From positions 1-64,000 of the forward strand of contig CABUSR010000003.1 in assembly GCA_902494245.1 (NCBI GenBank): a DNA stretch of 64,000 nucleotides, in the 5' to 3' direction. The first letter of the stretch is position 1, and the number at the start of each line of letters is the position of its first letter. Below are positions 25,326-32,780 of the stretch, one piece after another. This DNA comes from an uncultured Collinsella sp. (lineage in GTDB: Bacteria > Actinomycetota > Coriobacteriia > Coriobacteriales > Coriobacteriaceae). The notes beneath the pieces are model-generated. The model saw only the letters and a list, made by a program, of their open reading frames with translations, had not been told where the DNA came from and searched no databases. The position numbers and the translations under genes are program-made.

Positions 25326-26426
25326 GTGGCTCACATTCAAACAAACCCTTTTAAGCCCACAGCAGGTAAAACACCTCCCACGATTATCGGCCGCGAAGAT
25401 GTGCTCGAAGAATTCAATGAGGGCCTCGTCAACGGGCCTGGTGCCCCGGGGCGCCTAATGCGCATAGCCGGCGTCCGTGGAACGGGCAAGACGGTCCTCC
25501 TTGACGAGTGCTCACGTTTGGCGCAAAGCCGTGGCTGGACGGTCATAAAAGAGGTCGCAACCGAGGGACTTTGCCAGCGCATTCTCGAACAGCTGCAGCC
25601 CAAATTCCAGGCCAAACACGCCAGATTTGAGCCCACCGTAGCTGGCATATCCATCGGCAGCATAGACATTGAGCGAATCGGTCCATCGCTACGCGACGCC
25701 ATGAGACAGACAATATCCAAGAATGAAAATGGCCTGCTCATCACTCTCGACGAGGTTCAAGACGCAGAGCTCGATGAGGTCCGAACGCTCTCCATTGCGA
25801 TTCAGCAGGTTATCGGCGAAGACCTTGATATCGCCTTTGTTTTTGCGGGGCTGCCTTCGATGATTGAAAGCATCATCAACGGAAAGACACTTACGTTTTT
25901 GCGCCGTGCCCTCCCCTTTGACCTGAAGGCTGTGGCAGTAACCGAAGTGTCGTACTCCCTCGAGGAAACCATTGAAGCGTCTGGCATGGAGTTGCAGCCA
26001 GGTATTGCCGGCCAACTTGCCGAGGCAACGCAAGGTTATCCTTTCATGATCCAACTCGTTGGATACTACGCATGGCAGTTGGCAAGACGCGCACATACAC
26101 CGATTATTGGAGAAGAAGAAGCCGAGCGCGGCATTGCAACGGCACGCGAACGCTTCTGTGCCATGGTGATTGAGCCCGCGCTACAGCGCATTCCGCCCAC
26201 GTGCATCGCTTATCTGCTGAGCATGGCATCTTTGGGGCAGACGAGCTCGACCAGCATGGTTGCCGATGCCCTAAACAAAACGCCTCAACAGGTGAGTTCC
26301 GTCCGCAGCCGCCTGTTAAGAGAATCGATTATCGAGGCTCCCTCGTACGGCAAGGTCTCATTTGCCATCCCCTACATGCGCGACTACCTCTACGAGCACA
26401 AAGCCGAACTGGAAGTTGAACTGTAG
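25326..26426 (+). CDS. AAA-type ATPase with C-terminal winged-helix region (Orc1/Cdc6-like shape)
   Basis: The 366-residue protein has a Walker A loop 'GVRGTGKT' (49-56), Walker B 'LLITLDEVQD' (137-146), an arginine-bearing sensor region near 190-200 and a C-terminal helical part that looks like a winged helix ('ALNKTPQQVSSVRSRLLRESIIEAPSYGKVSFAIPYMRDYL'). This layout is common in poorly characterised ATPases, including mobile-element and defence-associated ones. Start is GTG with AAAGG close upstream. It is a single gene with a decamer repeat in front and its base composition is lower in GC than its neighbours, suggesting transfer. The cellular role is unknown. Confidence 0.65.
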   Translation: MAHIQTNPFKPTAGKTPPTIIGREDVLEEFNEGLVNGPGAPGRLMRIAGVRGTGKTVLLDECSRLAQSRGWTVIKEVATEGLCQRILEQLQPKFQAKHARFEPTVAGISIGSIDIERIGPSLRDAMRQTISKNENGLLITLDEVQDAELDEVRTLSIAIQQVIGEDLDIAFVFAGLPSMIESIINGKTLTFLRRALPFDLKAVAVTEVSYSLEETIEASGMELQPGIAGQLAEATQGYPFMIQLVGYYAWQLARRAHTPIIGEEEAERGIATARERFCAMVIEPALQRIPPTCIAYLLSMASLGQTSSTSMVADALNKTPQQVSSVRSRLLRESIIEAPSYGKVSFAIPYMRDYLYEHKAELEVEL

Positions 26427-26675
26427 AAACGGCAACTGCCCTGCAAGACGAAAACCGTTTTCGTACGGATTAAAGCAGACGTAAACGATTTTCGTCTTGA
26501 TTTGCGTACGGAATAAGGATGGAAATTGCGCTTTCGTACGTTTTTTCCCTAGACGCAACGTGCTTTCGTCCGACGATACGTCTGCAATCCAGACGAAAAG
26601 AACCCCGAGCTCGTATGAACTCGAGGCTCTTTGTGCCGCGCATCTATGAGAGGAGATATTTGATGCGCAAGGGCG
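26427..26675. other. Convergent intergenic region with CGTACG/TTTCGT repeats
   Basis: The 249 bases contain repeated short words such as TTTCGTACG, CGTACGGA and TTTCGTC in both orientations. A hairpin, CCCCGAGCTCG with CTCGAGG, near 26610 may end both converging genes. No coding frame is supported. Confidence 0.45.
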
Positions 26676-28454
26676 CTACTCCATGTAGCCCCCTTGAATG
26701 GCGGAAACTGCATGCTCGGTAAAGAACTTGAGCGTGCCGGAGGTATAGCGATTAGCCTTGGGCTTCCAAGCGGCTCGGCGCTCGGCCAGGACGGCGTCGA
26801 CCTCGGCCGGCTCCATCTCCTTACCGGCGATGCCCACGATGGACAGCGAGCGCTCGGGGATGTTGATTCGGATAAGGTCGCCCTCCTCAATCAGGGCAAT
26901 CGGACCGCCCACAGCGGCCTCGGGCGAAACGTGACCGATAGCCGGGCCCTTGGAGGCGCCGGAGAAGCGGCCGTCAGTGATCAGGGCAATGCTCGCGCCC
27001 AGCTCGGGGTCGCTGGCGATAGCCTCGGTGGTGTAGAACATCTCGGGCATGCCGGAGCCCTTGGGGCCCTCGTAGCGAATGATGACGGCGTCGCCGGGCC
27101 TGACCTCGTGCGTCAGGACGGCGTGAATGGCGTCCTCCTCGCAATCGAACGGACGTGCCTTAAGCGTGGCCTGGAACATCTCGCGCGGAACAACCGTGTG
27201 CTTGACGACCGCGCCCTCGGGAGCAAGATTGCCGTGGAGGATGGCGATGGAACCGTCGGTGCCGAAGGCCTGGTCAAACGGACGAATGATGTCCTCGCGC
27301 TTGAGATTCCACTTCTCAAGGTAACGACCGCACTTCTCGTAGTAACCGTTGTTCTTGAGGTCCTCGAGGTTCTCGCCGAGAGTCTTGCCGGTGACGGTCA
27401 TAACGTCGAGGTGGAGCATCGACTTGATCTCCTCCATGATGCGCGGCACGCCGCCCGCATAGTAGAAGAACTGCGCCGGCCACTCGCCTGCGGGGCGAAC
27501 GTTGAGCAGGTAGTGGGCGCCACGGTGCAGGCGATCGAAATCGTCGGCGGACATCTCGATGCCAAACTCGCGGGCGATCGCGGGAATGTGCAGCAGGGAG
27601 TTGGTGGAACCAGAGATGGCGCCGTGGACCATGATGAGGTTCTCGAAGGATTCCTTGGTCACGATGTCGCGCGGACACAGGTTGTGCTCGGAGAGCCACA
27701 CGGACTGACGGCCGGCCTCGCGCGCAAATTCGCGCAGGTCGGAGCTCGTCGCAGGCAGCAGGGCCGTGCCGGGCAGCATAAGGCCCAGGGCCTCGGCGGT
27801 AACCTGCATGGTCGACGCGGTGCCCATAAACGAGCAGGCGCCGCAGCTGGGGCATGCGTTGTGCTTGGCAAACTCAAGCTCCTCGCGGGAGATCTCGCCG
27901 CGCTCGTAGCGGGCCGAGATGGCGCCGAGCTGCTCCAGGGTCAACAGATCGGGGCCGGCATCCATGACGCCGCCGGTAACGACGATGGAGGGGATGTTAA
28001 TGCGGCCCATGGCCATGAGGTTCGCAGGTAGGCCCTTATCGCAGCTGGCGACAAAGACGCCGGCGTCGAACGGGGTGGCCTTGGCATGAATCTCGATCAT
28101 GTTGGCGATCATGTCGCGGCTGGGCAGCGAGTAGTTAATGCCGTCGTGGCCCTGGGCCTCGCCGTCGCAGATATCGGTGCAGAAATAACGCGCGCCGTGG
28201 CCGCCAGCCTCGGCAACGCCGGCACGAACCTCCTCGACCAGCTCAAACAGGCCGGCAGAACCCGGGTGCGAGTCGCCGAACGTCGACTCGATAATGACCT
28301 GCGGCTTGTCCAAATCCTCGATAGTCCAGCCGGAGCCCAGACGCAGCGGGTCCATCTCGGGGCTGATGGTGCGGAACTTGCCGGATCGCGGCTGCAGCTT
28401 GGCAACCAGGTCGGCCGCCTCCTGCTGAATCTGCGCCTTGGTCTTCTCGTCCAT
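26676..28454 (-). CDS. IlvD/Edd-family dehydratase, probably sugar-acid specific
   Basis: The 592-residue protein carries the family's iron-sulfur cysteines in 'CTDICDGEAQGHDG', 'FVASCDKG' and 'ACPSCGACSFMGTASTM', and the late 'DGRFSGASKGPAIGHVSPEA' substrate motif. The family includes dihydroxyacid dehydratase, 6-phosphogluconate dehydratase and aldonate dehydratases. It is followed by no isoleucine/valine gene but is preceded by a gluconate-type permease and a FadR-type regulator. Dehydration of an aldonate (gluconate, galactonate or similar) to KDG is therefore the best inference, feeding kdgK-eda. Start set by AGAGGAG 7 nt upstream. Dihydroxyacid dehydratase activity is not excluded. Confidence 0.7.
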   Translation of the reverse strand: MDEKTKAQIQQEAADLVAKLQPRSGKFRTISPEMDPLRLGSGWTIEDLDKPQVIIESTFGDSHPGSAGLFELVEEVRAGVAEAGGHGARYFCTDICDGEAQGHDGINYSLPSRDMIANMIEIHAKATPFDAGVFVASCDKGLPANLMAMGRINIPSIVVTGGVMDAGPDLLTLEQLGAISARYERGEISREELEFAKHNACPSCGACSFMGTASTMQVTAEALGLMLPGTALLPATSSDLREFAREAGRQSVWLSEHNLCPRDIVTKESFENLIMVHGAISGSTNSLLHIPAIAREFGIEMSADDFDRLHRGAHYLLNVRPAGEWPAQFFYYAGGVPRIMEEIKSMLHLDVMTVTGKTLGENLEDLKNNGYYEKCGRYLEKWNLKREDIIRPFDQAFGTDGSIAILHGNLAPEGAVVKHTVVPREMFQATLKARPFDCEEDAIHAVLTHEVRPGDAVIIRYEGPKGSGMPEMFYTTEAIASDPELGASIALITDGRFSGASKGPAIGHVSPEAAVGGPIALIEEGDLIRINIPERSLSIVGIAGKEMEPAEVDAVLAERRAAWKPKANRYTSGTLKFFTEHAVSAIQGGYME

Positions 28455-28562
28455 GATGCTCTCCTCTTTTGGTTTGAACGGTTGTACCAATCGTTGGTTA
28501 ATGAATCAGGTATGAATAGGTACCGAGCGATGCACTCGGCGAACGATGCTTAGCTACATGGA

Positions 28563-29924
28563 CTAGGCGAAGAACGAAATCACCAGAGCGCAGGCAAGAC
28601 CCGAAAGGCCGATGAGCGTCTCCATAACGGTCCAGGACTTGAGGGTGGTCTTCTCGTCAATCTCCAGGAACGAGGAGCACATCCAAAAACCGGCATCGTT
28701 GACGTGCGAGAGGGCCGTGGCACCGCCGCAGATAGCAAGACAGATAGCGGCACGCATGAGCACTGAGGCTCCGGCAACCGCGGGCATGGCGGCCATAATG
28801 CCCGATGCCATGGTCATGGCGACGATGGAGCTGCCGACAGAGGCACGCACCATGACGGCAATCAAAAAGGCAACAACCACCAAAGGCAGCGGTGAAGCCT
28901 CGAGCATAGGGCCAATAACCTGGCCCAAGCCGCAGTCCTGCAGCATCCAGCGAATGACGCCGCCGCAAGCGATAACCAGCAAGATCATGCCGACGGGCTT
29001 AAGAGAGCGGTCGAGCAAGGCCTTGAGCTCGGCGCCGGAGTAGCCGCGGCGCGCGCCCAGCAGATACATCGCGACGAGCGTGGCGAGCGTCAAAGCGACG
29101 AACGGCTTGCCCAGGAAGGCGAGAATCGAGGCGAGCTCGGCGGGCATGGGGATATAAGAGGACAGCGTGCCCAGCAAAATCAAACAAAGCGGCGTGAGCA
29201 CGATGGCAAGCACCATGCCAAAGGAGGGAAGCTCCTTTTCGTCGCTCGCGCCCTCGGCAGAGGTAAAGTGCTCCGGAACATCGGTAAAGATGCGACCGCC
29301 CACGTTGCGACCCCAGATGACGCCGGCGATCGCCATGGCGATGAAGGCGGTAGGGATACCGACGAGAATCATGGTGCCCAGGTCGACACCGAGCGTGCCG
29401 GCGACCAGAACCGACCCGGCCGATGGCGGCACAAACGCATAACCAGCGGCAAGTCCCGCGAGCAGCGCGATGCCGTAGTAGAGCGTCGACTTTTTGGTCT
29501 GCGATGCCACACTAAACGCAAGTGGAATCAAAACGACCACGCCGGCCTCAAAGAACACCGTAGTGCCGATAACCAGACCGGTAATGCCCAGCGCCCAGCT
29601 GGAATGACCCTGCCCAAAGGTATCGATGAAGGTCTGGGCGATCTTCTTGGCGCCGCCGCTCTCCTCAAGAATCTGGCCAAACATCGAGCCGAGGCCAATG
29701 AGCAGGGCGATGTTTTGCAGCGTGGTTCCCACGCCCTTGGTGACAGTGTCCGCCACCAGGTCGAGCGGCATACCGGCGCCGATGCCGATCGCGAGCGCCG
29801 AGACCATCATCGAAAGCACAGGATGCAGCTTGAACTTAATGATGAGCGCAAGCAGCAGCGCAATGCCCACGATGGCGGCGATGACCAGCCTGGTGGGGTC
29901 GGCCATAAACGTTGGGTCTGACAT
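28563..29924 (-). CDS. GntP-family gluconate/aldonate:H+ symporter
   Basis: The 453-residue protein has 12-14 membrane segments and typical GntP features: 'GFKLHPVLSMMV'-like start, 'GLGSMFGQILEESGGAKKIA', and 'GTTVFFEAGVVVLIPLAFSVA'. These permeases import gluconate or related sugar acids with protons. It is first in a two-gene operon with the IlvD/Edd-family gene, 108 bases apart, and divergent from the FadR-type regulator. The promoter region contains repeated TCTGATG motifs and a TGAACGG element. Confidence 0.88.
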   Translation of the reverse strand: MSDPTFMADPTRLVIAAIVGIALLLALIIKFKLHPVLSMMVSALAIGIGAGMPLDLVADTVTKGVGTTLQNIALLIGLGSMFGQILEESGGAKKIAQTFIDTFGQGHSSWALGITGLVIGTTVFFEAGVVVLIPLAFSVASQTKKSTLYYGIALLAGLAAGYAFVPPSAGSVLVAGTLGVDLGTMILVGIPTAFIAMAIAGVIWGRNVGGRIFTDVPEHFTSAEGASDEKELPSFGMVLAIVLTPLCLILLGTLSSYIPMPAELASILAFLGKPFVALTLATLVAMYLLGARRGYSGAELKALLDRSLKPVGMILLVIACGGVIRWMLQDCGLGQVIGPMLEASPLPLVVVAFLIAVMVRASVGSSIVAMTMASGIMAAMPAVAGASVLMRAAICLAICGGATALSHVNDAGFWMCSSFLEIDEKTTLKSWTVMETLIGLSGLACALVISFFA

Positions 29925-30012
29925 CTTTCCTCCAATTCATCAGACCTTTTGAATTCGGCTTAGACTATAGCGTGTTTTCAATAGGTCTGATGTTTCAAAT
30001 TGAAATTTGTTC

Positions 30013-30031
30013 AAATACATCTGATGTATTT
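30013..30031. promoter_or_regulatory. GntR-type operator palindrome
   Basis: AAATACATCTGATGTATTT is a perfect palindrome around a central T. TCTGATG half-sites recur in the gap at about 29937 (reverse), 29980 and 30124. They lie between the divergent permease and FadR-type regulator genes, so they are likely sites for that regulator. Confidence 0.65.
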
Positions 30032-30033
30032 CA

Positions 30034-30060
30034 TGAACGGTCTGTTTTGACGGTAAACGG
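30034..30060 (+). repeat. TGAACGG paired element, copy 2
   Basis: TGAACGG (30034) and TAAACGG (30054) are 20 bp apart with a TTTT core between. It starts 3 bases from the GntR-type palindrome and about 110 bases upstream of the permease start. Confidence 0.55.
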
Positions 30061-30155
30061 CTACTTACAGCTCCCCACTGTCTAGGCGAACCGCCGCGGC
30101 TTCTGTTGAATGAGTTAGAATAGCTCTGATGAATTCTTTTGATATGAGGTGAAGC

Positions 30156-30848
30156 GTGGCACGAGCCGATTCGGGACTCCCCGAGCAGATTTCGGAGACA
30201 ATTATTCAACTGATCCTGGATGAGCATCTTGAGCAAGGCGACCGCCTGCCCAAGGAGGCTGTGCTCGTCGAGCGCCTGGGTGCTGGCAGGAGCACCGTAC
30301 GCGAGGCTATGAAGCTGCTGCAGTCGCGCAACATCGTGCGCATTAAGCAGGGCTCGGGCACCTATGTGGCATCAAACCCCGGCGTTGCCGACGATCCGCT
30401 GGGCTTTACCTTTATCGATGACAAGAGGCGCCTGGCGCGCGACCTGCTCGAAGTGCGCTTTATGATCGAGCCGCAGATGGCCAGCATGGCCGCAGAGCAC
30501 GCGACCGACGATCAAATCATCTGCATTCAAGAGCTTTGCGATGAGTCCGAGCACTTGGCCGCGCGGGACGAAGACTATTCTGCCGCCGACACCGCGTTTC
30601 ACATCGCAATTGCCGAAAGCTGCGGCAACCTCGTCGTTCCCCGCCTAATGGGCGTGCTCAAGGCGTCTGTCCCCCTGTTTATTGACGTGACCGGCAAAAA
30701 GCTGGTTGAGGAAACCATCCGCACCCACCGTGGCGTGGCCGACGCCATCGCCGCGCGCAATCCCACCGCAGCGCACGACGCGATGTACCTGCATCTGGTG
30801 TACAACCGCAACATGATCGCAGAGGGAGCGCAGGAACAGAGCAAATAG
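30156..30848 (+). CDS. FadR-type GntR regulator of the aldonate operon
   Basis: The 230-residue protein starts at GTG (site GAGGTGA upstream) with 'LPEQISETIIQLILDEHLEQGDRLPKEAVLVERLGAGRSTVREAMKLLQSRNIVRIKQGSGTYV', a GntR winged helix, followed by an FCD domain with metal ligands in 'DTAFHIAIAES' and 'HLVYNRN'. It is divergent from the GntP permease. The palindrome at 30013 and its half-sites fit autoregulation and control of the permease/dehydratase pair, probably released by gluconate or a related acid. Confidence 0.85.
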   Translation: MARADSGLPEQISETIIQLILDEHLEQGDRLPKEAVLVERLGAGRSTVREAMKLLQSRNIVRIKQGSGTYVASNPGVADDPLGFTFIDDKRRLARDLLEVRFMIEPQMASMAAEHATDDQIICIQELCDESEHLAARDEDYSAADTAFHIAIAESCGNLVVPRLMGVLKASVPLFIDVTGKKLVEETIRTHRGVADAIAARNPTAAHDAMYLHLVYNRNMIAEGAQEQSK

Positions 30849-30891
30849 ACGTCCGCACGGCAAGGGCGAGACTACCGTTCGCCTTTTAAAA

Positions 30892-30903
30892 GTGAACGTT
30901 CAC
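30892..30903. promoter_or_regulatory. GTGAACGTTCAC operator upstream of dhuD
   Basis: This is a perfect 12-bp palindrome with a central CG, as in LacI-family operators. A weaker TGAACGTTTC site lies at 30983. The same motif precedes GH105, the GPH transporter and uxaC, which links dhuD-dhuI to the pectin regulon. Confidence 0.7.
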
Positions 30904-31008
30904 CTGATTTTAGGGAATAAGGGGTGGCTATTACGTCGCTTCACCTATACTGACCTTGTATGAAAAGCAAGACTTATATAGATGAACGTTTCTTTTGAAA
31001 GGATCGCT

Positions 31009-31818
31009 ATGTCTGATCTTATGGACAGCTTCCGTCTGGACGGCAAGGTCGCACTGGTGACCGGCGCCACCTACGGCATTGGCATGGCCATTGCCGAGGC
31101 GCTCGGAGAGGCCGGCGCCAAGATCGCCTTTAACGCCCGTCACGCCGACAAAGTCGCCGAAGCCGAGAAGCACTACCGTGAGCTGGGCTTTGACGCTCAC
31201 GGCTATGTTGCCGATGTCACCAACGAGGCCGTCGTCGCCGAGCTCATCGCCAAGATCGAGGCCGACTTTGGCACCACGCCCGACATCCTGGTCAACAACG
31301 CCGGCGTCATCCAGCGTACCCCGATGCTCGACATGAGCGCCGAGGACTTCCGCCGCGTCGTCGATATCGACCTCAACGCACCGTTTATCGTGTCAAAGGC
31401 CTGCCTGCCTGGCATGATCGCCAAGGGCCACGGCAAGATCATCAACATCTGCTCGATGATGAGCGAGCTGGGTCGCGAGACCATCGCCGGCTATGCCGCC
31501 GCCAAGGGCGGACTCAAGATGCTCACCAAGAACATCTGCTCGGAGTTTGGCAAGGCCAATATCCAGTGCAACGGCATTGGGCCCGGCTACATCGCCACGC
31601 CGCAAACCGCACCGCTGCGCGAGACGCAGCCCGACGGCAGCCGCCACCCGTTTGACCAGTTCATCATTGCCAAGACGCCGGCCGCCCGTTGGGGCACGCC
31701 CGAGGACCTGAAGGGCCCCGCCGTGTTCCTGGCTTCCGACGCGTCGAACTTCGTCAACGGCCACATCCTCTACGTCGACGGCGGCATTCTCGCCTATATC
31801 GGCAAGCAGCCGCAGTAA
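31009..31818 (+). CDS. dhuD: SDR reductase for 3-deoxy-uronate intermediates (DhuD/KduD-like)
   Basis: The 269-residue short-chain dehydrogenase has the cofactor motif 'TGATYGIG' (TGxxxGxG), 'NNAG', catalytic Ser in 'ICSMMSE' and 'YAAAKGG' (YxxxK). Its neighbour is a 213-residue RpiB-type isomerase. This pair matches the streptococcal DhuI/DhuD system, where the isomerase acts on 4-deoxy-5-ketouronate and the reductase makes KDG. Gluconate 5-dehydrogenase and KduD are close relatives. AAAGGA lies 6 nt before the ATG. Control by the GTGAACGTTCAC operator is likely. Confidence 0.8.
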   Translation: MSDLMDSFRLDGKVALVTGATYGIGMAIAEALGEAGAKIAFNARHADKVAEAEKHYRELGFDAHGYVADVTNEAVVAELIAKIEADFGTTPDILVNNAGVIQRTPMLDMSAEDFRRVVDIDLNAPFIVSKACLPGMIAKGHGKIINICSMMSELGRETIAGYAAAKGGLKMLTKNICSEFGKANIQCNGIGPGYIATPQTAPLRETQPDGSRHPFDQFIIAKTPAARWGTPEDLKGPAVFLASDASNFVNGHILYVDGGILAYIGKQPQ

Positions 31819-31831
31819 GACGTCTGGGCGA

Positions 31832-31941
31832 GGCGGCGGACGATAAGGTCTGCTGCTCGAGCAGTCCTGACTCGCACGAAGAGCACATTAAGTGCTCTTC
31901 GGCTCGTGCGGAACTCGCGACAGACCTTATTGTCCGCCGCC
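31832..31941. repeat. Nested palindrome between dhuD and dhuI
   Basis: Outer arms of 21 bp (31832-31852 and 31921-31941, one mismatch) start GGCGGCGGACGATAAGGTCT. Inside lies a second hairpin around AGAGCAC/GTGCTCT at 31873-31910. It sits within the operon and could reduce read-through or protect the upstream message. Confidence 0.75.
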
Positions 31942-32020
31942 CGCAGAGCGGCCTCTCTGTTGGAAATGCCGCTCAACATAACGAACAATTAATTCAGAAA
32001 ATAGCGGAAGGTTACCTATC

Positions 32021-32662
32021 ATGAAAATCGCTCTGATCAACGAAAACTCTCAGAACTCCAAGAACCCTATGATCGAGGCTGCCCTTAAGAAGGTTGTCGA
32101 GCCCATGGGGCACACCGTCTTTAACTATGGTATGTATGCCGACGCCGACTCCAAGCCCCTCACCTACGTGCAGAACGGCATCCTTGCCGCCGTGCTGCTC
32201 AACTCCGGCGCTGCCGACTACGTCGTGACCGGCTGCGGCACCGGCGAGGGCGCCATGCTCGCCTGCAACTCCTTCCCCGGCGTGCTGTGCGGCCACGTTG
32301 CCGACCCGCTCGACGCCTACACCTTTGCCCAGGTCAACGATGGCAACGCCGTCGCCATGCCCTTCGCTCTTAAGAACGGCTGGGGCCAGGAGCTCAACCT
32401 CGAGTACACCTTTGAGAAGCTCTTTGGCTTTGGTTCGGGCAACGGCTATCCTGCCGAGCGTGTTGAGCCCGAGCAGCGCAACAAGAAGATCCTCGACGGC
32501 GTGCGCGCTGTGACCATGCGTCCGCTCGTCGACGTCCTGGGCGAGATCGATCAGGACCTGGTGAAGGGCGCACTTGCCGGCGAGCACTTCCAGGAGTACT
32601 TCTTTGCCAACGCAACCGACGAGGCCATCATCGCCAAGGTCAAGGAGATCCTGGGCCTCTAA
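32021..32662 (+). CDS. dhuI: RpiB/LacAB-family uronate isomerase (DhuI-like)
   Basis: The 213-residue protein has the RpiB/LacA/LacB fold ('MKIALINENSQ' start, 'YVVTGCGTGEGAMLACN', 'GNAVAMPFAL'), but is longer than ribose-5-phosphate isomerase B (about 150). DhuI of streptococci has this length and isomerises 4-deoxy-L-threo-5-hexosulose-uronate, replacing KduI. Its pairing with the SDR reductase supports that role. It handles unsaturated uronates released by the GH105 enzyme of the same island. GGAAGG precedes the ATG by about 9 nt. A terminator follows. Confidence 0.8.
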   Translation: MKIALINENSQNSKNPMIEAALKKVVEPMGHTVFNYGMYADADSKPLTYVQNGILAAVLLNSGAADYVVTGCGTGEGAMLACNSFPGVLCGHVADPLDAYTFAQVNDGNAVAMPFALKNGWGQELNLEYTFEKLFGFGSGNGYPAERVEPEQRNKKILDGVRAVTMRPLVDVLGEIDQDLVKGALAGEHFQEYFFANATDEAIIAKVKEILGL

Positions 32663-32687
32663 TCGCACGACTCATTGCAGCTAACGC

Positions 32688-32730
32688 AAGCGGCGGTCGT
32701 CCCACGTACGGGACGACCGCCGCTTTTTTC
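32688..32730 (+). terminator. Rho-independent terminator after dhuI
   Basis: A 16-bp stem (AAGCGGCGGTCGTCCC with complement) closes ACGTAC and is followed by TTTT. Confidence 0.9.
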
Positions 32731-32780
32731 TATCTACCGACTGACGCCGCGGGGACAGGCCCCATGCACCAAGGGATTAA

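Noticed and set aside
26676..28454. Naming the dehydratase ilvD outright
   Set aside because: The family motifs do not separate the subfamilies and the gene context points to sugar acids.
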